Shown here: piece by piece, positions 60,692-64,000 of the stretch
Layout of the letters: each line of letters begins with the position of its first letter
Numbering within the stretch: the first letter of the stretch is position 1
Source of the DNA: Gemmatimonadota bacterium
GTDB lineage: Bacteria; Gemmatimonadota; Gemmatimonadetes; Gemmatimonadales; Gemmatimonadaceae
DNA length: 64,000 nucleotides
NCBI GenBank assembly: GCA_003155795.1
Contig: PMEM01000060.1
Coordinates: forward strand, 1 to 64,000
Direction: 5' to 3'
The notes under the pieces: generated by a model
Told to the model about the DNA's origin: nothing
Seen by the model: only the letters and a program-made list of their open reading frames with translations
The model's database searches: none
Made by a program: the position numbers and the translations under genes

Positions 60692-61966
60692 ATGCCGATC
60701 TGGCCATACCTTCCCACGCTTCAGCGAATCGCGCTTGCGCTTGCTATCGGATTGTTCGCCGGCCTCGAACGCGAACATCGGGGCAAGGAAGCCGGCCTGC
60801 GAACGTTCGCATTCGTTGCACTGATCGGCTGCACTGGCGCGTTGCTTGGCGAGAACTTTGCCTTGCTCAGCATCGCACTGGTCGGTGTCCTCATAGTCAT
60901 GCTGAACCTGCAGACTATTCGCACCACGCAGGGAATGGAGCTGACCACGTCGGCAGCGCTGATACTTACGGCACTTGCCGGCGCACTTGCAGGGGAGGGG
61001 CACACCCTCACACCTACGATACTCGCTGTGATGACGGCGGCGCTTCTCGCGTGGAAGAGGCCACTGCACGAATTCAGTCTTGGCCTGACCGACTCCGAAC
61101 TGCGTTCCGCAATACTTCTCGCGATTCTCGCGTTCGTCGTGTATCCCGTATTGCCGGCTGGTTTTGTGGATCGATGGGAATTGCTCGACCTGCAAGCGGC
61201 ATGGTTGATCGTGATTCTCATCGCAGGCATCGGATTCATCAACTACGTGCTGCTCAAGCTCTACGGTGCAAAAGGCCTGGCATTCGCGGGGTTCCTTGGC
61301 GGCCTCGTCAACAGTAGTGTGACGGTCACCGAAATGGCGCACAGGGATCGCGACAGTGGAGGCCGACTCACGAGCGTTGCATACGCGGGTATAACTCTCG
61401 CAACTGTTGCGTCGATCCTGCGCAACGCGGTGCTACTCGCGCTGCTGGCGCCCGTAGTACTGGTAGGTAGTTCACTCGCGTTCATACTCATGCTCGGCGC
61501 AGGAGTCACACTCCTGATCGCGCGGTATCGCTCACCTGGCGCAGCAACCGCCGTTTCATCTCCGGCGGAGCTCCCACTCTCATCGCCGTTTTCCATAACA
61601 TCGGCGCTGAAGTTCGGACTGCTCTTTCTGGTGCTTCAGATCGCCGGTGTGCTCGCGCAGCGCTCCCTGGGACAGCCAGGCTTCTACGTGGTCAGCGCGT
61701 TGGGTGGTTTGATTTCCGGCGCCAGCACCGTTGCTTCGGCTGCGCTCCTCGCAGCGCACGGAGAAATATCCGCGCAGACGGCTGCCGTCGGATCAGTGAT
61801 TGCCACCGTTGTAAGCGTGCTCGTCAATGTAGTGTTCACCGCGCGCATAACCAGAGATACCGGCCTGACAAGGCATCTTGCGTGGACGATGGGAAGCATC
61901 GCCGCGCTCGGGTTGCTTGGCGTGATTGTTCAGGATACACTGATCGTAATCGTCAACCGGTTTTGA
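60692..61966 (+). CDS. MgtC/SapB-family membrane protein with DUF4010
   Basis: A 424-residue protein with about twelve hydrophobic segments. The N-terminal part has the MgtC signature (LALAIGLFAGLEREHRGKEAGLRTFAFVALIGCTGALLG). The rest matches DUF4010 (FINYVLLKLYGAKGLAFAGFLGGLVNSSVTVTEMA and LGGLISGASTVASAALLAAHG). It may help in ion homeostasis or membrane physiology; the family has no settled role. The ATG has TAAATT seven bases before it and no ribosome site, so its mRNA may be leaderless. Its TGA stop overlaps the TTG start of tgt. Confidence 0.88.
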   Translation: MPIWPYLPTLQRIALALAIGLFAGLEREHRGKEAGLRTFAFVALIGCTGALLGENFALLSIALVGVLIVMLNLQTIRTTQGMELTTSAALILTALAGALAGEGHTLTPTILAVMTAALLAWKRPLHEFSLGLTDSELRSAILLAILAFVVYPVLPAGFVDRWELLDLQAAWLIVILIAGIGFINYVLLKLYGAKGLAFAGFLGGLVNSSVTVTEMAHRDRDSGGRLTSVAYAGITLATVASILRNAVLLALLAPVVLVGSSLAFILMLGAGVTLLIARYRSPGAATAVSSPAELPLSSPFSITSALKFGLLFLVLQIAGVLAQRSLGQPGFYVVSALGGLISGASTVASAALLAAHGEISAQTAAVGSVIATVVSVLVNVVFTARITRDTGLTRHLAWTMGSIAALGLLGVIVQDTLIVIVNRF

Positions 61967-63168
61967 ATTCAGCACTGCCTTCCTTTTCGTTTCGCACCTC
62001 GCATCACAGCGGCTCCGCGCGAGCTGGAATCCTTGGAACTCCCCATGGTCCGGTAGAAACACCAGCCTTCATGCCGGTTGGTACTCATGGTGTTGTCCGT
62101 GGATTGTCCATGGACGAAGTTGCCGCCGCCGGTGGTCAGATGATTCTTGCCAATGCATATCATTTGTACCTGAGGCCAGGCGACATGATGGTTCGCGCAC
62201 TCGGCGGACTTCATGAGTTCACCAGATGGGGCGGACCGATGTTGACCGACTCTGGTGGATTTCAGGTCTTTTCGCTCTCAAAACTCCGAACCGTGAGCGA
62301 GGCCGGAATTGAATTCCGGAGCCACATCGACGGTTCACTACATCAATACACGCCCGAAAATGTGATGCGGATCGAGCGCAACATCGGCGCCGATGTTGTA
62401 ATGCAACTCGACGAGCTCATTCAGGGTAGGAGCGACGAGTCTGCCGCGCGATCGGCGATGGAGCGTAGCCGGCGCTGGTTGAATCGCTGTCGAGTGGAGT
62501 TTGAACGCATTTCGGCAGAAGGTCGAGCGCCGCTTCCGGAGTTTGCTGTGCCGGATGGCGCACCAGAACTTGCCGATGATATCGAGGCACCGCATCAGGC
62601 GCTCTTCCCGATCGTGCAGGGTGGTACGCATGCCGATTTGCGCAGGGCGTCCGTGGCGGGGATCCTGGACAGCGGCGACTGGATCGGCGTGGCGATTGGC
62701 GGTCTGTCGGTGGGTGAGACAAAGGCAGATACCTACGCGATGCTGGAAGTGTGCGATCCGGCCATCCCACGCACCGTTCCGCGTTATCTGATGGGTGTTG
62801 GATTTCCCGACGATCTCATCGAGGGAGTTCGGCGCGGGATCGATCTATTCGATTGCGTCGCTCCTACGCGCATGGGACGCGATGGCACCGCCTTCACACC
62901 AGATGGAAAGCTGCAGATTCTACAGAGCAGTCATCGGACGGACCGGAGACCACTGGTTGAAGGCTGCACTTGTGCATGCTGCACGAAATATGATCGCGCG
63001 TACATGCGGCATCTCTTTGCAAGTGAAGAAATGCTCGGTAAACGATTGCTCGCGCTGCACAACGTGACATTCCTTATCGACGTGATGAGGAGCACGCGCG
63101 CCGCACTGGAGAGTGGTGAATTCAACGCGTGGAGCGATGCGTGGCTTGCCCGTTACCAACGAGGATGA
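61963..63168 (+). CDS. tgt: Queuine/preQ1 tRNA-ribosyltransferase
   Basis: A 401-residue enzyme with TTG start at 61,963, coupled by a TTGA overlap with the MgtC-like gene; the upstream ATG at 61,882 would overlap it by 85 bases. Catalytic pieces: TPAFMPVGTHGVVRGL, NAYHLYLRPGD, MLTDSGGFQVFSL, and the nucleophile Asp in LFDCVAPTRMGRDGTAFT. The zinc site is CTCACC (C-x-C-x2-C) with a later His in LLALHNVTF. It exchanges guanine for a queuosine precursor at position 34 of certain tRNAs. QueA is not in the window. Confidence 0.95.
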   Translation: MNSALPSFSFRTSHHSGSARAGILGTPHGPVETPAFMPVGTHGVVRGLSMDEVAAAGGQMILANAYHLYLRPGDMMVRALGGLHEFTRWGGPMLTDSGGFQVFSLSKLRTVSEAGIEFRSHIDGSLHQYTPENVMRIERNIGADVVMQLDELIQGRSDESAARSAMERSRRWLNRCRVEFERISAEGRAPLPEFAVPDGAPELADDIEAPHQALFPIVQGGTHADLRRASVAGILDSGDWIGVAIGGLSVGETKADTYAMLEVCDPAIPRTVPRYLMGVGFPDDLIEGVRRGIDLFDCVAPTRMGRDGTAFTPDGKLQILQSSHRTDRRPLVEGCTCACCTKYDRAYMRHLFASEEMLGKRLLALHNVTFLIDVMRSTRAALESGEFNAWSDAWLARYQRG

Positions 63169-63171
63169 CTG

Positions 63172-63792
63172 TTATGTACTACGTCTTGCGGCGAGACCTC
63201 TGACAAGGGCGTCGAGACCAAATTCGAAACCGTCAGTGGCGTCGTCGTCGTGCATCTGCGAGATGCCGCAGAAAAGATCCGGATACGTGTCTGCATCGGG
63301 CAGGAATCCAGACTCGATAGAAACGCGCGCCGCTTCCGCGCCCGACTGCTCCTCGATGACAGAACCGACCACATAGTGGCTCATCACCATCATCGCGCGC
63401 ACCGCGTCGTCGGCGGAAAAGCCAGCGTCGCGCATGGCTCGCACGCGGCCGTCCAGACTGGCGTAAAGACTGGCGTCTGGTCTGGTCCCGGCGTGTACGC
63501 GTGCACCGTCGCGGTACCGGAGGAGCGAATCACGGAAGCTTCGTGCATTCTCCTTGAGGGCCTCAGTCCAGGTATCCGGTGTCATCGGCCCCGGGGGTGC
63601 ACCCTCCTTCAGCATCTGGGCGGCCATCTCGTCCAGCAGATCTCGCTTGTTCCTGAAGTGCCAATAGATGGCTGGCTGCTTGACGCCGAGTCGCTCGGCC
63701 AGTCGCCGAGTCGTGAACGCATCGAGCCCGCCCTCGTTGAGCAGCTCCAGGGCGCTCCTTACAATCGCTTCACGACTCAATCCCATTTTCAT
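63172..63792 (-). CDS. TetR-class transcriptional repressor
   Basis: A 206-residue protein that follows the true tetracycline repressor along its length: ALELLNEGGLDAFTTRRLAERLGVKQPAIYWHFRNKRDLLDEM, then the effector domain with WTEALKENARSFRDSLLRYRDGARVHAGTRP and FSADDAVRAMMVMSHYVVGSVIEEQ. Residues that bind tetracycline in TetR(B), recalled as H64, N82, F86, H100, T103, R104, P105 and Q116, are N82, F86, H100, T103, R104 and P105 here. His64 has no counterpart and position 116 is Arg. It probably binds a related but different drug or metabolite. The gene diverges from the right-edge gene, with the operator-like site between. Confidence 0.92.
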   Translation of the reverse strand: MKMGLSREAIVRSALELLNEGGLDAFTTRRLAERLGVKQPAIYWHFRNKRDLLDEMAAQMLKEGAPPGPMTPDTWTEALKENARSFRDSLLRYRDGARVHAGTRPDASLYASLDGRVRAMRDAGFSADDAVRAMMVMSHYVVGSVIEEQSGAEAARVSIESGFLPDADTYPDLFCGISQMHDDDATDGFEFGLDALVRGLAARRST

Positions 63793-63829
63793 GGTTCCAG
63801 CGGCCTCGGTTATTGACTAAGATTAGCAC

Positions 63830-63844
63830 CTTATCGTAGATAAG
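63830..63844. promoter_or_regulatory. tetO-like operator between tetR-class gene and the right-edge gene
   Basis: CTTATC GTA GATAAG is an exact inverted repeat of 15 bases. Its core TATC-3-GATA has the same half-sites and the same three-base spacing as the TetR operator (TATC ANT GATA, from knowledge). It lies about 38 bases upstream of the repressor start and about 115 upstream of the right-edge start. A second weaker palindrome, CTAA GA TTAG, is at 63,817-63,826. The site would control both divergent genes. Confidence 0.7.
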
Positions 63845-63958
63845 CACACTCTTCCAGTCAATGCCTCGTGATTGCGAGGTATTCCCTACGGGAGCGACGT
63901 CCTCTATACAACCCATCCGCACGCGCGTAAGATGGACCCACTCGGAAAGGAGATCTCT

Positions 63959-64000
63959 GTGTCGGCTTCAGTCTCACCGAACGAAACCGTGGAATCGGTC
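63959..64000 (+). CDS. Start of a gene divergent from the repressor (partial)
   Basis: GTG 63,959 has a strong GAAAGGAG six bases upstream and opens a frame to the window edge with residues SASVSPNETVESV. An in-frame ATG at 63,932 has no ribosome site. TATACA at 63,905-63,910 may be its -10. Only 14 codons are visible, so no family can be given. A gene under TetR-class control would often be an efflux pump or drug-modifying enzyme; that is inference. Confidence 0.55.
   Translation, partial: MSASVSPNETVESV

Overview
The window looks like a chromosomal segment of a Gemmatimonadota bacterium, probably a soil or uncultured lineage. This is inferred from content: moderately high GC, a SusC/SusD pair outside Bacteroidota, a membrane-anchor/SdhA/SdhB cluster of the kind seen in Actinobacteria, a two-haem cytochrome of the reaction-centre subunit family, and many exported peptidases, beta-propellers, DUF5916 and VPS10/BNR proteins. 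No rRNA, tRNA or CRISPR array was seen.

Layout. 1-2,580 is an accessory region: the C-terminal tip of an RHS-type protein cut by the left edge, a small two-helix membrane protein overlapping it (immunity candidate), a terminator, a short inverted-repeat element, a DUF4160/DUF2442 pair with a palindrome at its start, and an orphan RHS fragment. 2,585-8,450 holds a class C beta-lactamase-fold hydrolase, a zinc-ribbon membrane protein, a DinB-like protein, a Phd/VapC toxin-antitoxin pair with a readable promoter, a D-threonine aldolase-family PLP enzyme and an M1 peptidase. 8,540-13,650 is a minus-strand run: a MoaD-like protein with its BNR propeller partner, a secreted LamG-like protein, and an LVIVD-like/DUF305 pair. 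13,841-19,978 carries YigZ and a succinate dehydrogenase operon with a translationally coupled TPR-like protein. 19,988-36,664 is rich in peptidases and exported hydrolases (Dcp, M42, M1, sialidase, DUF5916, prolyl oligopeptidase, esterase). 36,920-50,796 holds the cytochrome, a DPP4-like S9 peptidase, the SusCD pair under a near-consensus promoter, a VPS10/BNR protein and an M14 peptidase. 50,990-54,454 is a tightly overlapped argC-argB-argD-GNAT operon. 54,525-63,168 has a membrane-anchored methyltransferase, an HPP protein, an ECF sigma factor overlapping a large anti-sigma fusion, Uup, an MgtC/DUF4010 protein and Tgt. The right end has a TetR-class repressor, a tetO-like operator and the start of a divergent gene.

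Together the genes suggest an aerobic heterotroph that digests peptides and glycans outside the cytoplasm, imports products through SusCD and respires them through a menaquinone-type succinate dehydrogenase. The most novel-looking item is the gene at 56,511-58,715. It joins a zinc-binding anti-sigma domain, a membrane helix, a long extracytoplasmic helical region and a thioredoxin fold whose active site has kept only one cysteine, and it is coupled to its own ECF sigma factor. Also notable are the tetO-like operator beside a TetR-class repressor with altered ligand residues, the MoaD/BNR pair, and several genes whose -10 element sits 6-8 bases ahead of the start codon, suggesting leaderless mRNAs.
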